Of a stretch of 64,000 nucleotides of DNA, positions 1 to 10,902 are shown one piece after another (position 1 is the stretch's first letter; each line of letters starts with the position of its first letter). This DNA is from Mycoplasma sp. Ms02. GTDB taxonomy: Bacteria; Bacillota_I; Bacilli_A; Mycoplasmatales; Metamycoplasmataceae. The stretch lies in contig NZ_CP081302.1 in the NCBI RefSeq assembly GCF_019720735.1, positions 1 through 64,000 on the forward strand, written 5' to 3'. Made by a program: the position numbers and the translations under genes. The notes under the pieces are model-generated. The model was given only the letters and a program-made list of their open reading frames with translations. It did not search any database and was not told where the DNA came from.

Positions 1-348
1 TTTAAAGTAGTTTTGATCTTTTCCAAAGTAATACAACCTTGCGTTAATTTGCTCAGCAACATCGAATAATCTTTGAACTTCGTTTAAATCCATCTTTTCG
101 ATGTGCAGATACTTTTTATCGTAGTTATCATAAATAACAGCTCCACCTGAACAAATTAAGTATCTTGATCCTAAAATATCACCTAACCTCTTGATTTTAT
201 CGACAAGCGCGTTTCCTGTATTAATAACAAAAGGAATGCCTTTTTCGCTTAAAGAGTTAATTTTTAGACGATTAACTTCTGAAAGTTTTTTGTGTGGAAA
301 ACCATAAATAGTTCCGTCCACGTCGCTAAATATTACAAATTTATTCAT
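1..348 (-). CDS. HAD-superfamily (Cof-type) hydrolase, partial
   Basis: N-terminal 116 residues of a HAD phosphatase; the rest lies beyond the left edge of the window. The sequence starts MNKFVIFSDVDGTIYG, and DVDGT is HAD motif I with its nucleophile and general-acid aspartates. A later INTGNALVDKI stretch fits motif II (S/T residue). Cof-type HAD enzymes are cytoplasmic phosphatases acting on small substrates such as sugar phosphates or nucleotides; the substrate cannot be told here. The ATG at 348 has no clear Shine-Dalgarno but a TATAAT-like box only about 7 nt upstream (356-361), so the mRNA may be leaderless. It is divergent from the ROK kinase gene. Confidence 0.85.
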   Translation of the reverse strand, partial: MNKFVIFSDVDGTIYGFPHKKLSEVNRLKINSLSEKGIPFVINTGNALVDKIKRLGDILGSRYLICSGGAVIYDNYDKKYLHIEKMDLNEVQRLFDVAEQINARLYYFGKDQNYFK

Positions 349-355
349 AATAAAA

Positions 356-361
356 ATTATA
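356..361 (-). promoter_or_regulatory. -10 box of the HAD gene
   Basis: Reads TATAAT on the minus strand and ends 7 nt before the ATG at 348. Initiation about 7 nt downstream of the box would fall at the start codon, implying a leaderless transcript. No convincing -35 is visible, which is usual in mycoplasmas. Confidence 0.5.
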
Positions 362-421
362 ACAATATGACGGCTCAAGATTTGAGAAAAAAAGCACTTT
401 AAAAATAATAAAATTTTAATT

Positions 422-1333
422 ATGAACATGAATGAAAAATATAACTATGCAGCAATTGATATTGGTGGTACAAATACAAGATTTGCAATCGTAAAAGATG
501 CAAAAATAACATACAAAGTTAAGTTTGCTACTGATTCACAGGACTATAAATCAACATTAAACAAAATAATTGATCTAATTAATGAGCACAGTATTGATGC
601 AATTGGTTTATGCATTCCAGGTCCTGCCAACTATGAAAAAGGAATGATTTTTAAATCACCAAATCTACCAGGGTGAGAACACATTTCGATTTTAGACTAT
701 TTTAAGGAACACTCTAATCTTAAGAAAATAGTTTTTGAAAATGATGCAAATGTAATGGCTCTTTCGAACCATTTTAGCTATCAACAAGGCGAAAAAGATG
801 TTACTCAGTTCTTTACAATTTCAACTGGTTTTGGTGCTGGTTTAGTAATTAATAACCAAATATATGTAGGAACTACATACCAAGCTCAAGAAATCGCTCG
901 ATTACCTTTAGGTCCAGAAAAAGAAGAAGGATTTCACCTATCTCCCTATGCAGCAGAGCTTTTTGCTTCAGGAACAGGTATTGCAATTCGTTATAACAAA
1001 AGATCTAACAAAGAACTAAATACAAAAGAAGTTTTTGATCTTTATCGCGAGAATGATTACCTTGCGACTAAAATTATTAATCAAGGTATTGAAACACTAG
1101 CAAAAGTAATAGCAACAACAGCATCATTACTAAATCCAACTTTAATAGCATTTGGTGGTTCCGTATCGCAATATGAACCTTGATTTGTCAAAAAGGCTAT
1201 AGAACAAGCAAAAGAATTTTGTTTTGAATCTCAATACAAAGCAATTAGGTTTGTTTTTGATCAAAATGGTGATGATTCTGCATTAATCGGACTTTATTAT
1301 TTGATAAAATCAAAATCTGAAAATGAAAAATAA
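422..1333 (+). CDS. ROK-family sugar kinase (glucokinase-like)
   Basis: 303 residues. The N-terminal phosphate-binding loop DIGGTNTR is at residues 13-20. A catalytic ENDAN motif is at about 106-110 (ROK base Asp108), and a glycine-rich GFGAGLVI segment follows. ROK enzymes phosphorylate hexoses or amino sugars with ATP in the cytoplasm. The Cys-rich zinc motif of many ROK glucokinases is not seen: the equivalent region reads AQEIARLPLGP. The substrate is therefore uncertain; glucose, ManNAc or fructose are possible. Two internal TGA codons encode Trp. The downstream rnhB start lies inside the last codons (11-nt overlap), so the two are co-transcribed. Confidence 0.85.
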
Positions 1334-1922
1334 TATCGAATTACATTACAAAGATAAAAAGTATATTGTAGGTTTAGATGAAGCAGGAAGAGGTGCTTGA
1401 GCTGGACCCATCACTGTAGCAGCCGTTATTCTTCCTCAAGGGTTTTCTGACGACATTCTCAACGACTCTAAAAAAATGACCAGAATTGCTAGAGAGAAAT
1501 ACTTTACAATAATAAAAGAACAAGCTGTTGATTGAGTGATTGTGGATATGTCTGTTGAAGAAGTTGAAAAATTAGGACCTAAAAAAGCAAGTATTTTAGG
1601 TATGCAAATATGTTTAAAGCAACTGAAACAAAAACCTGATTTCGTGATTACTGATTTCGAAAAAATTGAAAGCGATATTGAACAGTTGAACTTAGTAAAA
1701 GGTGATTCTCTTTCAAATTCTGTAGCAGCAGCCAGTGTACTGGCTAAAGTGCGCAGGGATAGTTTGATGGAAATGTATGATCATAAGTATTCGGGCTATG
1801 GTTTTAAAAACAATGTCGGTTATGGCACCAAAAAACATTCTGAAGCACTCAAAACACTTGGGGTAACAAGTATACACAGAAAGACTTATAAGCCTATACA
1901 GAAGCTACTTTTGGAAAAATAA
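1323..1922 (+). CDS. rnhB: ribonuclease HII
   Basis: 199 residues, normal for RNase HII, which removes RNA from RNA/DNA hybrids and single misincorporated ribonucleotides. The catalytic DEAGRG motif is at residues 19-24 (Asp19, Glu20). The later conserved KGDSLSNSVAAASVLAKVRRD-type segment is present with its acidic residues. The usual GPLAGP after DEAGRG reads GAWAGP, with Trp encoded by TGA. The start ATG overlaps the 3' end of the ROK kinase gene by 11 nt. A strong hairpin terminator follows immediately at 1921-1946. Confidence 0.93.
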
Positions 1923-1946
1923 AAACCAGCACTGCTGGTTTTTTTA
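1921..1946. terminator. rho-independent terminator between rnhB and rnj
   Basis: AACCAGCA/TGCTGGTT hairpin followed by a T run on the plus strand and preceded by an A run, so it can serve both convergent genes: rnhB (plus) and rnj (minus, stop at 1947). Confidence 0.85.
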
Positions 1947-3893
1947 TTATAATGTATCTTCGTCATCAAGGTCTTCGAGAATATCTTCGATAGTATTATC
2001 ACTAAAAATTTGTTGTTCGATGTCTTTGAGAATCTTTTTAGTTTGTGAAGAAATTCGAGGTTTTTTGTTTTTGGCTTGACCTTGAGTTTTCTTTTTATCT
2101 TTCGCTTTAGTTTGTTTTTCAACTTCAGGATTTTCTTTAGTTTCTTCTTTGTTTTTTGAGGCTGATTCAAAATTAACTTTTAGTTTCTTATCAAGTGAAA
2201 CGTAAGTTCCGTCTTTGTTTCTTTCGTTTAGAAGAATGATTACAGGAATGATGATTGGGTTTCTACGTTTTTCCTTGTGGTACAGGGCTGTAAGTCTTTC
2301 GATTAAAAGATTTTTTAATTGTGGTATGTTTCAATTTTTATTATTTTTGATGTAGTGAAGGGCTGCTCCATGTGAAATTCTTTTACTTTCTTCAATTAGT
2401 TGAGTTGAAGTTTTGACGAAGAATGAACCACGGCTCAATAGTTGTGGTCTACCAACAATATTGTTTGTCGCACGATCAATTGAAATGACAACAGCAACAA
2501 AACCACTTTCAGCCAATCTTTCACGTTCTTTCACGATTGTTGAGTTTAAGTTTAAAACATTGTTTCCGTCAATGTAAACAGGTCCATAATCAACTTTTTC
2601 GTTTGTTCTTGAAACCTTTTGGTTTTCCATTAAATAAACGTTTCCAAGCTCTGGCACAATTACGTTTTGAGGTTTAACACCATTTTCTATTGCACTTTGT
2701 CCATGAACTACGGACATACGGTACTCACCGTGATATGGTAAGAAGTATTTAGGTCTTGCTAATTGGAAAACTTTGTCATGTTCGAATCTGTAAGCGTGTC
2801 CTGATGTATGTAAGTAACCATCTGGTCCGTTTTCTTTAATGATTGCCCCTAATTTATAAAGGCGATTAATTAAAAGTTCAATAACCATTCTGTTCCCTGG
2901 AATAGGGCTTGATGAAAACAGAATTAAATCACCTTTTGTGATTTTTATTGTTGAATGTTTTCCGTATGACATACTTGAAAGAGCTGCCAGTTGTTCACCT
3001 TGAGATCCAGTTGTTATGATTAAAAGTTTGTTTTCTGGAACAGAAGCAATTTGCTTTTTATCGATGAAAGTGTCTGCTGGTGCATCAATATATCCAAGTT
3101 TTCTACCGATTTTGACACCTTGAACCATTGAACGTCCAAAAACGACAACTTTTTTGTTTAGTTTTACGGCAAGATCGATAATAACTTTTACCCGTGTTAA
3201 GTTTGATGCAAAAGCCGTTACAACGACTTTCTTTTTAGCTTCCTTGATGTGTCTTTCGATATCGATCAAAATATCGCTTTCAGAAGGTGAGTGGTTTGGA
3301 CGCATTGCGTTTGTTGAGTCACTCATTAATACAGTCAATCCTTGTTTACCAATTTCGTCTAATCTAGCAAAGTCGGTGTAGTTTCCGATTGGTGTATAGT
3401 CGAATCTAAAATCACCAGTACATAACAGTGAACCGTCAGGTGTTGTTAATCTAATTCCAAAAGCATCAGGAATTGAGTGTTGAGCAGTTCAGAAATCAGC
3501 CTTAACTTTTTTATCGTTAAAGAAATAGTGATCTTTTTTGTCAATTTCTATAAACTCAACATGTTTTGTGATTTTGTGTTCTTCAATTTTTAGCTTTAAA
3601 TATTGAATAGCAATTCGAGGGGCAAAGATTTTTTTTAGTTTTGTTTGTTTTAATAAATAGACTACTCCACCAATGTGATCTTCGTGTCCGTGCGTTATGA
3701 ATAAAGCTTCTACTTTTTTATCTTCTTGATTTAAGTAAGCATAGTTAGGAATAATTCCTTTAATACCTGTTGTGTAAGTGTTTGCAAATTTGATACCTGC
3801 ATCAATTAGAAAAATATGATTTTCATGTTCAACTAATAATGTTGCTTTACCAATTTCTTGTACACCACCCAACGGAATAATACGTGTTGCCAT
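1947..3893 (-). CDS. rnj: ribonuclease J
   Basis: 648 residues. A metallo-beta-lactamase/beta-CASP RNase, the main 5'-3' exonuclease and endonuclease of RNA processing and decay in Firmicutes and mollicutes. The zinc-binding HGHEDH signature is at residues 68-73, and the beta-CASP region follows (DSTNAMRPNHSPSE, GSQGE, PYHGEYRM motifs). The last ~70 residues are a Lys/Glu/Asp-rich, probably disordered tail (KKKTQGQAKNKK and the acidic EDILEDLDDEDTL end). Two TGA codons encode Trp. The start at 3893 has GAAAGGA upstream as a Shine-Dalgarno. It sits alone between two terminators, so it is probably monocistronic. Whether it is RnjA or RnjB cannot be decided from this copy. Confidence 0.93.
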
Positions 3894-4008
3894 GTGATTC
3901 CTTTCTGGTTTGTGTATATCATCTATGCGAAAATATAAGTTATTAAATTTAATATATATTATATATTAAAATGCCTGAATGTTGAGACAATAAAGCTTTA
4001 ATAAGCAA
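3894..4008. other. intergenic leader of rnj with a 23-nt AT palindrome
   Basis: About 115 nt upstream of rnj. It contains the Shine-Dalgarno AAAGGA just before the start codon and a perfect AT-only inverted repeat at 3948-3970 in which the likely -10 element is embedded. No open reading frame was seen. Confidence 0.45.
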
Positions 4009-4031
4009 ATAAAAAAGTCGCATTGCGACTT
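4009..4031 (-). terminator. rho-independent terminator of the DegV-EIIA operon
   Basis: Stem AAGTCGC/GCGACTT with a U tract when read on the minus strand. It overlaps the stop codon of the EIIA gene (4030-4032). Confidence 0.85.
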
Positions 4032-4515
4032 AGTCGTTCAAGAATGAACAGATAAACTCTTCTGGGTAGTGATCTAATAAAATTTGGTAAACATCTTCTT
4101 GTGTTTTAGCTCCTAAAACTTTAACGTGGAACTCATCGTCAAGAGAGTATAAAGATAAAATTTGAACAGATGAAATTTGTAGGTCACGATCTTCTTTGCT
4201 TAGTGCGATTGTGAAAACTAAGCTAACAGGTTCTTTATCTTCTGCCTTTCAATCAACCGAATTTTTAAGCACTGCGATTGATATAACTGGTTTAATTACA
4301 GTCGAAGAAACTCCATGAGGTATTGCCATTCCGTCGTTTAGGCAAGTTGACATAAGCTCTTCACGGTACATTAAAGCGTTGTCAAATCTTTGTGCATCTT
4401 CAACAAAACCTTTTTCTTGTAATCTTTTACTAATTGCTAGAAGCACATCATCGTGGTTTTTTTCTTCAATGTCTAAGAAAATTGCGTCTTTATTTAATAA
4501 CTCTTTAAATGTCAT
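4030..4515 (-). CDS. PTS EIIA component (fructose/mannitol type)
   Basis: 161 residues, the size of a stand-alone EIIA domain of the fructose-mannitol-nitrogen family. The phosphoryl-accepting histidine is His67 in MAIPHG, the family signature. It would take phosphate from HPr and pass it to a cognate EIIB that is not encoded in this window; the EIIBC at 34.5 kb is glucose/sucrose type and normally uses a different EIIA. Alternatively it may be a regulatory PtsN-like protein. It lies 8 nt downstream of the DegV gene and shares its transcript and terminator. One TGA codon encodes Trp. Confidence 0.85.
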
Positions 4516-4523
4516 AATATTAC

Positions 4524-5360
4524 CTACAGTTTTGGCATTGCTGTGATTGCAATTGCTTCTGGACCACAGTGGATTGCCACTGCAGTAGATGTATATTGTT
4601 CGTGATCAAGAACTATGTTATGTTTTTGAGCTTGTTCGACAACCTCTTTGTTGATTTCGTCATCAATTCCATGGATTCATTTGAATGTGTAGTTTTTTAT
4701 GTTTTCTTCACCGATTGTTTTAATGTATTTTTCGAAAATTTTTGAAATTGCAGTTTTTGTACTTCTTCTTAAAGCTGAAACGCTTGCACTACCATCGTAT
4801 TTGATAGTAGGAATCATTTGAATTTTTGTCATAATGAATTTTTTAGCTCCAGTTAAACGTCCACCGTTAATTAAGAAGTCAAGATTTTTAGGAACGATTA
4901 GCGTGAATGTTTTTTGTCTTAAATCTTCAACGTATGCTTGCAGTTCAGAAATCGACATTCCTTGCTCGTATAGATCTTGTAATTTTTGTGCTACTTCAAT
5001 TACTTGATAACCTGTAAAATGGTTATCTAAAACAAAAACATTTTTGAATTGATTCGAAAAAGCCTCGGCGTGACTTGCTGTTGATGATAGGTTTTTCGAA
5101 ATTAAAATCATTATTACGTTTTCATATTGGTTAGAAAATTCTGTGATTGTATCCTCGATTTGATCAAGACGTGGTAAAGACGTTCTGTAATCTTTTGCTT
5201 TTGCGAGAACACCCAGAATTTCTTGAGAATCGTCTTGTCCGTCGTAATAAATCTTTTTATCAATATCTGATTGAAGTGATAAAAACCCAAAACCTAAAGA
5301 TTCAGCAAATTCACGTTTAACTCCTGAAAATGAGTCAATTATTATCCCTAATTTTTTCAT
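4524..5360 (-). CDS. DegV family fatty-acid-binding protein
   Basis: 278 residues, typical DegV length. The family binds long-chain fatty acids in a two-domain fold and, in Firmicutes, serves as FakB feeding the fatty acid kinase FakA. Visible family features are the N-terminal IIIDSFSG strand-loop (family: vDS.s.l), the SLPRLDQ segment resembling the TSqPs motif, ISKNLSSTASHA (I.iSs.LSGTyqsA), and FLINGGRLTGAK (yL.kgGRi). No kinase partner is in this window. It heads a two-gene operon with EIIA. A TATAAT box lies 6-7 nt before the ATG, suggesting a leaderless mRNA. Confidence 0.88.
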
Positions 5361-5366
5361 TTCTTA

Positions 5367-5372
5367 ATTATA
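5367..5372 (-). promoter_or_regulatory. -10 box of the DegV operon
   Basis: TATAAT on the minus strand, ending 6 nt before the ATG at 5360, with no Shine-Dalgarno between. This points to transcription starting at or next to the start codon. Confidence 0.5.
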
Positions 5373-5402
5373 TTAAAATTAATTGAAATCAATAGTAATA
5401 AA

Positions 5403-5443
5403 AAACAAACGTATTTAGCTGTTTTATAGGCTTAAACGTTTGT
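5403..5443 (-). terminator. terminator of the GT2-RDD-pcrA-membrane protein operon
   Basis: Long imperfect stem: CAAACGTTTAAGC pairs with GCTAAATACGTTTG, followed on the minus strand by a U run. It overlaps the last codons of the gene ending at 5432. Confidence 0.7.
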
Positions 5444-7078
5444 TGAGCTTTGTATAACGTGGGTCATTTCTGCCTTTTTAAGGATATAATTTTCGTATTC
5501 CTTGTTCGTTTCAAAGAAAACTTGCATCTTCTGCTGTCTTGCAACATTTGTTAAAGATACGGTTTCGAAAAATGTTCTTTCGTTATATAAGTTGTCTGAT
5601 ATATTTTTTCCAACAACAATGAAGTCCACTTTATAGAGGTTGATAATATTAATTGTTGTTTTATCAATTTGATCAAGATAAAGACCAAGTTTATTTTTGG
5701 TGTTTTCATTTGATCTGAATTCTTTTATCTTTTGCGATAAGTTTTGTGAGAAAAAACCTTCATTTAATGAATAAATTAATATTCCAGTGTTTGCATCCAC
5801 TTCTGCTTGATAGTGTAAAAAGTTTTCTTCAGAAATGCTTACGATTGCTTGAGAATTTAGATCTGATAATGCTCTTTGTTTTTGATTATTAATGACTAAA
5901 TTAACTCTGTCTAACTCATATCTAAATCTTAAATAAGGTATTTTAGTAAAAAATTCTAATGTTTGTTTAGATATACCTGAATAGTTAGCGCTAACAAAAT
6001 ATGTGTCTGACTTTGATTGAGGGTTTAGTAAATTAATAACATTTGATCTTTGGATGGTATAAGGTTGCTGCTCGCTTCTTTCGATAAACAAATTGTAAGA
6101 ATCTTTGAATTGTGAGAATTCTTCCATAACATTAGTTTTTAACGTTCAATAATTGAATTCAAAATCGCGATTATTTTTTATGTTAAATAAAATGTATTTA
6201 GTTTTAATTCAAAGTAAATCAAGTTCTTGTTTATCGATGACTTTTCTAAATTCTACTGCACCACAGGAGTCTACAAGTTTTTCAAGATTGAAGTTTTGAT
6301 TGATTGAATCAATTGCTTCTTTGATGTTTTTTAGTTTTCTTCCGATTGGTTTCTTGATAACAAAAGAGAAAGTGGCATCTCCTTGAAAGTAATACGCTTC
6401 TTTTCTTTTGATATCTAATTTATCTAGTAATGAATCAATATCTTTGCTTTTGATTTCATTTGTGAAGAAATGTGGTTTGACTAAAAATGATATTGCAATG
6501 AACGGACCTTTTGAAAGTTTTGTGAAAGTTTTTTTGTTTGCGTTTTTGAAGTTTTTGCTTGGCTTATTTTTTTCAATCGGCTTAGTTTTTCAGAAAATGC
6601 TGCATGTGTAAACACCGTCTTCTTGAGGAAAGGCTCGAAAGTAGTAGTTAGCTTTTTGACTTGCTGCTACTTTTGATTCAACTCAATTTCTGAATACTTC
6701 TTTTTTGGTCAAATCACCTTTTTGCAATTCTCTTAACTTGATTTTAAGATTAATCCTGAAAGTGTATTGTTTTTTAAAGTAGTTGGTAAGTTCGTTTTTA
6801 CTTTTCGACTCAAAGATTCCAAAGAAGTCTTTAATGTCAATGTAATTAAACTCTTTAAACTCAAGTTTTTTGGAATCAAAAAGCGATGTTGCTCTTGATG
6901 TACGATACTTGAATCTTTCAGATTCACGAATTACCCTTTTGTTGTTCGTATCGATTTTAAAATTTATGATACCCATTGTTGAACGGCTTGAAATAAAGTG
7001 GATAAAAATCATGTAAACCGTCACAGAACAGAATATTAAAGAAATAGTAGGTAAAAAAATAAATAGGAAAATTAACAT
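5432..7078 (-). CDS. membrane-anchored protein with possible degenerate EAL-like C-terminus
   Basis: 548 residues, not recognised as a named protein. It has one N-terminal hydrophobic segment (about residues 1-28), then a long soluble part. Residues ~430-545 resemble the second half of EAL phosphodiesterase domains in layout: a strand ending ILIYSLNE, then GLYLDQID where EAL has alDDFG, then YKVDFIVVGK where EAL has l..d.iKiD, then QVFFETNKE where EAL has vvAEGVE. The catalytic residues are largely replaced, so activity is doubtful and the assignment is inference from pattern only. The start codon shares one base with the pcrA stop (TAATG). It is last in the operon before a terminator. Confidence 0.6.
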
Positions 7079-9240
7079 TATTTACCTATTAATTTAATTG
7101 CTGGGTGATCTTTACGCAGCGTTCTTTCTTGTTTGTCTTTAACGAATCTAACTACTATGTCTTGACCTAAAACACTTACAACTACACCCTCGCCAAAAAT
7201 GGTATGTGCGATATGGTCTCCTACGATTATTTTTGAGCTTGAAGTTGAAGTGGTTTCAAGAAGAACACTTGGTTGTGGTTCAATGCTTGTTTCAAGCATG
7301 AATTTTGATAAATCTACACCCATTTCTGTAATGAAACGGCTAGGTGTTTTTGGTTTATCTGTACCAATTAAGTTTCCACGAGAATCGCTTATGAATAAAC
7401 GACTTTTTGCTCTTGTTACTGCAACATAAGCAAGTCTTCTTTCTTCTTCAATTCAATCCATTTCGGTAGTGTCTTTACGACCTCTGAAATTTGGAAAAAT
7501 TCCTTCTGACATTCCGACTAAAAAGACGTTATCAAATTCAAGACCCTTAGCTGAGTGTACTGTCATCAATGAAACATAGTTGGTAAAACTATCGAATTCA
7601 TCACTAACACTTAATAATGAGACCATGTCTAAGTAATCGCTTAAAGTTTTTTCAGGATTTTGTTTTTCTCAGTTTTTAATTGAGTTAATTAATTCACGAA
7701 CGTTTTCAATCGCTGTACCTCTCAAGTTTGCCTTCTTGTCGATTTCTTCAAAGTAATTTAACTCAGAAAGCATTTTTTCTAGGATCACAGAAATTTTGGC
7801 TTTTGGATTAGAATGAACTTGTTTATAGTATGTTCCAATGATTTTGAGAAATGGGTATAGAGAGTGAACTTTGATTCTGTTTGAAACGGGTAATTGTTCA
7901 AGATTTTTGTAGCAGGCGTTGAAAAGACTAAGTTTTTCTTCTCTTGCATATTTTTTAATTGCTTCAAGAGTTGCTTCGCCAATGCCACGAGCAGGAACAT
8001 TGATAATTCTTTCAAATGAGATATCTGATCTGTCATTAATTACACGTAAAAATGCTATTGCGTCTTTAATTTCAGATCTTTGGAAGAATTTAACACCATT
8101 AAAAATCTTGTGATTAATATTTTCTTGAATTAAAGCTTCCTCAAAACTTCTTGAGTAGTAATTGCTACGGTATAGGATGGCAATATTTTTTAGCTGAATT
8201 TTTTCTTTTTTCAAGTCATTAATTTTTCTAACAACTTATCTTGCTTCGTCTTCGACGCTAAAGGCGTGCATACATTCAATCTCAACACCAGGTTCTGCAT
8301 TAGTAATTAAATCTTTGCTAAAACGGTTTTCGTTGTTTTTGATTAATTTGTTTGCAGCTTTTAAGATATTTTTTGTTGAACGGTAGTTTGTATCAAGAAC
8401 AACTGTTTTTGAGTTTTTAAATTCTTTGTCAAAGTTAAGAATTAAATCAACACTTGCCCCTCTTCAGTTGTAGATCGTTTGATCTGGGTCCCCAACGATT
8501 GTTAAGTGAGTTTTAGAACTCATTAGATATTTAATTATTTTGTATTGTGCTTCAGATGTATCTTGGAACTCATCAACTAAAATGAACTCAAAAAATGAAG
8601 ATCATTTAGCCACTACATCAGGATTTAATGAAAATAGTTCTTCTGTTTTTAAAATCAAATCATCGAAATCTAAAACTTTTTGTTTAGCAAGTGCTTTACG
8701 GTAAAGACGATAAATTTGTGGTATATCATCTTCTTCATCTAGGTTTAAGGCGTCTGCCATTTCCTCAACACTATATTTTTTGTTTTTTGCTCATGATATA
8801 TGTTTAATCATGCTTGAGTATGAAATTTGAGTAGTTGAAAGTTTTAAACGACTATAAATGTTGTTTAAGATTAGTTTTTTGTCAACTTCATCAATAATTT
8901 GAAAGTTGGGTTTTAGATCGATTTTAGTAGCTTCTTGTCTTAAAATGTGTGCACAAAGTGAGTGGAAAGTTTTAATTTGAATTTTGTCAGTATCATCGTC
9001 GATGTATTGTCTAATTCTTTCACTCATCTCTGCGCAAGCCCTGTTAGTAAATGTCACAGCAAGAATGTTTTTGGGAGAAATTCCTAAGTCTTTAACTAAG
9101 TAACAAACTTTTCTTGTTAAAACTTTTGTTTTACCAGAACCTGCCCCTGCAATGATACGAAGATTTGAGTCGAAATATTCTACAGCTTCACGTTGGTGAT
9201 CGTTTAAGTCATCAACTAGTGAAAAGTTCATAATTCTCAT
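7078..9240 (-). pseudogene. pcrA: PcrA/UvrD DNA helicase interrupted by an in-frame TAA
   Basis: Superfamily 1A 3'-5' helicase for repair and removal of DNA-bound proteins. Read through, it spans 720 codons, the usual PcrA size. Motif I AGAGSGKT is at residues 31-38, motif II is LVDEFQDTS, motif III GDPDQTIYNWRGA, motif IV TNYRST, motif V LMTVHSAKGLEF and motif VI YVAVTRAKSRL. Codon 335 (8236-8238) is TAA, a true stop in code 4, between motif IV and domain 2B. UvrD/PcrA homologues have an aromatic residue here (EARFV, EAQFV), so one G-to-A change in a TGA Trp codon explains it. The 386 codons after the stop keep their frame and motifs. Either the gene is newly inactivated, or two fragments are made (a TTG at 8214 could restart), or the base is a sequencing error. 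Confidence 0.85.
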
Positions 9241-9241
9241 G

Positions 9242-9889
9242 TTAGTTCTCCTCTTTTATTCTTATTATTGGTCTTGGCTTCATGGTTAATTCTTTTCTTT
9301 TTGGTTGTTGTTTTGATTCGATAAAAACTTGCTTATCATAAACATGTCTCATTCCGTTAATTGTTTCTAAAAAGTTTTCTTTCTTTTTTGAAAACAGAAA
9401 TAAAACAAAATTAGCGAAATGAATAAATGTTCATGATGAAAACAGTACTTGAATTAACGAAATACTTATTTTTTGAAAAACACTAAATTTTTCGACATTG
9501 GTGTAAGAAATATTCTTCTCAAAAAACTCAGAATCGCTTCAGCTAAAAAAAGAAATCATTAATAAAATAGCTAAAATTATTACAAATAAGTTAAGTGAAT
9601 TTCTTTTTAGATAATTAAACAAGCTTGGTTGTGTTTTATCTATTAAAATCCATTTAGTCTTTGTTATCAGCATTCCTATTGTTTTGCCCTTGAGTAAATA
9701 AGGGATAATCACCAAATAAAAAATTAATTCCAGTGAGATGGTAATACCATTCAAAATAAAGGTCAATTTTGTCTTTTCAAACTGTATATAAACGATATAA
9801 GTCAAAATAGCTGTAATCAGCAAGATGATTGTGTCAGTTAAAAAAGACAGAATCTTAAATCAGAAATTTATATTTTTGTAATAAAACAT
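9242..9889 (-). CDS. RDD family membrane protein
   Basis: 215 residues. The first ~180 are hydrophobic with about four membrane segments, followed by a basic cytoplasmic tail. An FKILSFLTDTIIL opening (family: R..A..iD..i) and GKTIGMLITKTKW (family: G.TiGK.l..i.v) match the RDD family, membrane proteins of mostly unknown function, some linked to ion exchange. Its ATG overlaps the stop of the upstream GT2-like gene (TAATG), and its stop is 1 nt before the pcrA start. The pcrA Shine-Dalgarno GAGGAG lies inside its last codons. Confidence 0.72.
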
Positions 9890-10902
9890 TAAATTCCTTT
9901 TAATAAACTAGCCCATTTATCTGTTGGTGTTTCATAACGAATTAGCTTTGTCATGTTCGTGTCATTTTGCATGTAAATATTTGATTCACAGAAAACCTGG
10001 AAAGCTTCGTTCTCACGAATTTTTTTGATGTAGTTTTCGATTTTAGAGATATTTTTTTCTCCACGTTTCTCACGCATTTCTTTAATATGAATTAAAGTGT
10101 TTAAGTTACGATATGAAGTTGAACCGATTAATCCTGGAAGAACTACCAAGAAAAATTGGTTTTTTAAATATTCGAATTCATGTTTGATTTTACGGTTCGA
10201 GTATGCAAACAACTGTTCTACACGTTCAAAGGTAGATACAAGTCCTTGCACGTTAAGTCAAGTATCAACTTCAAAGTATTCTTTTTTGATATTTTCTGAA
10301 AGATACATGTAAGTTTCAGCGTGCAGCAGGAGCTTGTAGTTTATTTCAATTGCTAAACTATTATCAATTGCGTCTAAAAGCTCTAGTTTATAAATTGGTT
10401 TAACTAGTTTGCTTTTAAAAACCTTGTTGAAAATGAATGGGTATGAATAAGCAAGTACTTCTGGATTAGTTTGTGCGTTAATTGGTTCATCCATTTGAAG
10501 TCTTGATTCGGGTTTCCATCTTATTGAACCAACAAGACGTGGAGTGAACTCAAGAATATCGGCATCGTATTGTTTTGCATTTTGAATTAATATTTTTACA
10601 GTGTCCTTTTTTAAAGGTGAATTTGGATAAATTACTGTTGTATAATCACCTTTAACAACTCTAAAAGCGCTCAAAATGTCATACTGATAAGACTGCCTTT
10701 TGTAGTTAATGACTAAACGCATTCTTGATCCAAAGAAATCTGTAAATTCTTTGATCGCTGCGAATGTACTTTTGAAATTTTTATTCTTAGCAAAAACTAG
10801 GATAATTTCAAAATCTTGATTAGTTTGTTCTGAAAGATCTTTCAGAAATGACCTGGTGTCTCTTTCTGATTCATTTAAAAGTGAAACGATACTTAATTTC
10901 AT
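9889..10902 (-). CDS. glycosyltransferase family 2-like protein
   Basis: 337 residues. The N-terminal ~100 residues follow the GT-A fold pattern of family 2 transferases: LSIVSLLNESERDTRSFLKD, then QDFEIILV, later FRVVKGDYTTVIYPNSPL where active enzymes have G.yi.flD.DD. The DxD metal-binding motif is replaced by YPNSP, so catalysis is uncertain. GT2 enzymes transfer sugars from nucleotide donors to lipids or polysaccharides. I chose the ATG at 10902, with GAGGTG about 8 nt upstream, over an in-frame GTG at 10911. First gene of the operon ending at 5432. Confidence 0.68.

Noticed and set aside
1886-2170. 94-residue Lys-rich open frame overlapping the 3' end of rnj
   Set aside because: It is a same-strand frame-shifted shadow of the charged RNase J tail. 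The rnj frame is continuous and matches the family.
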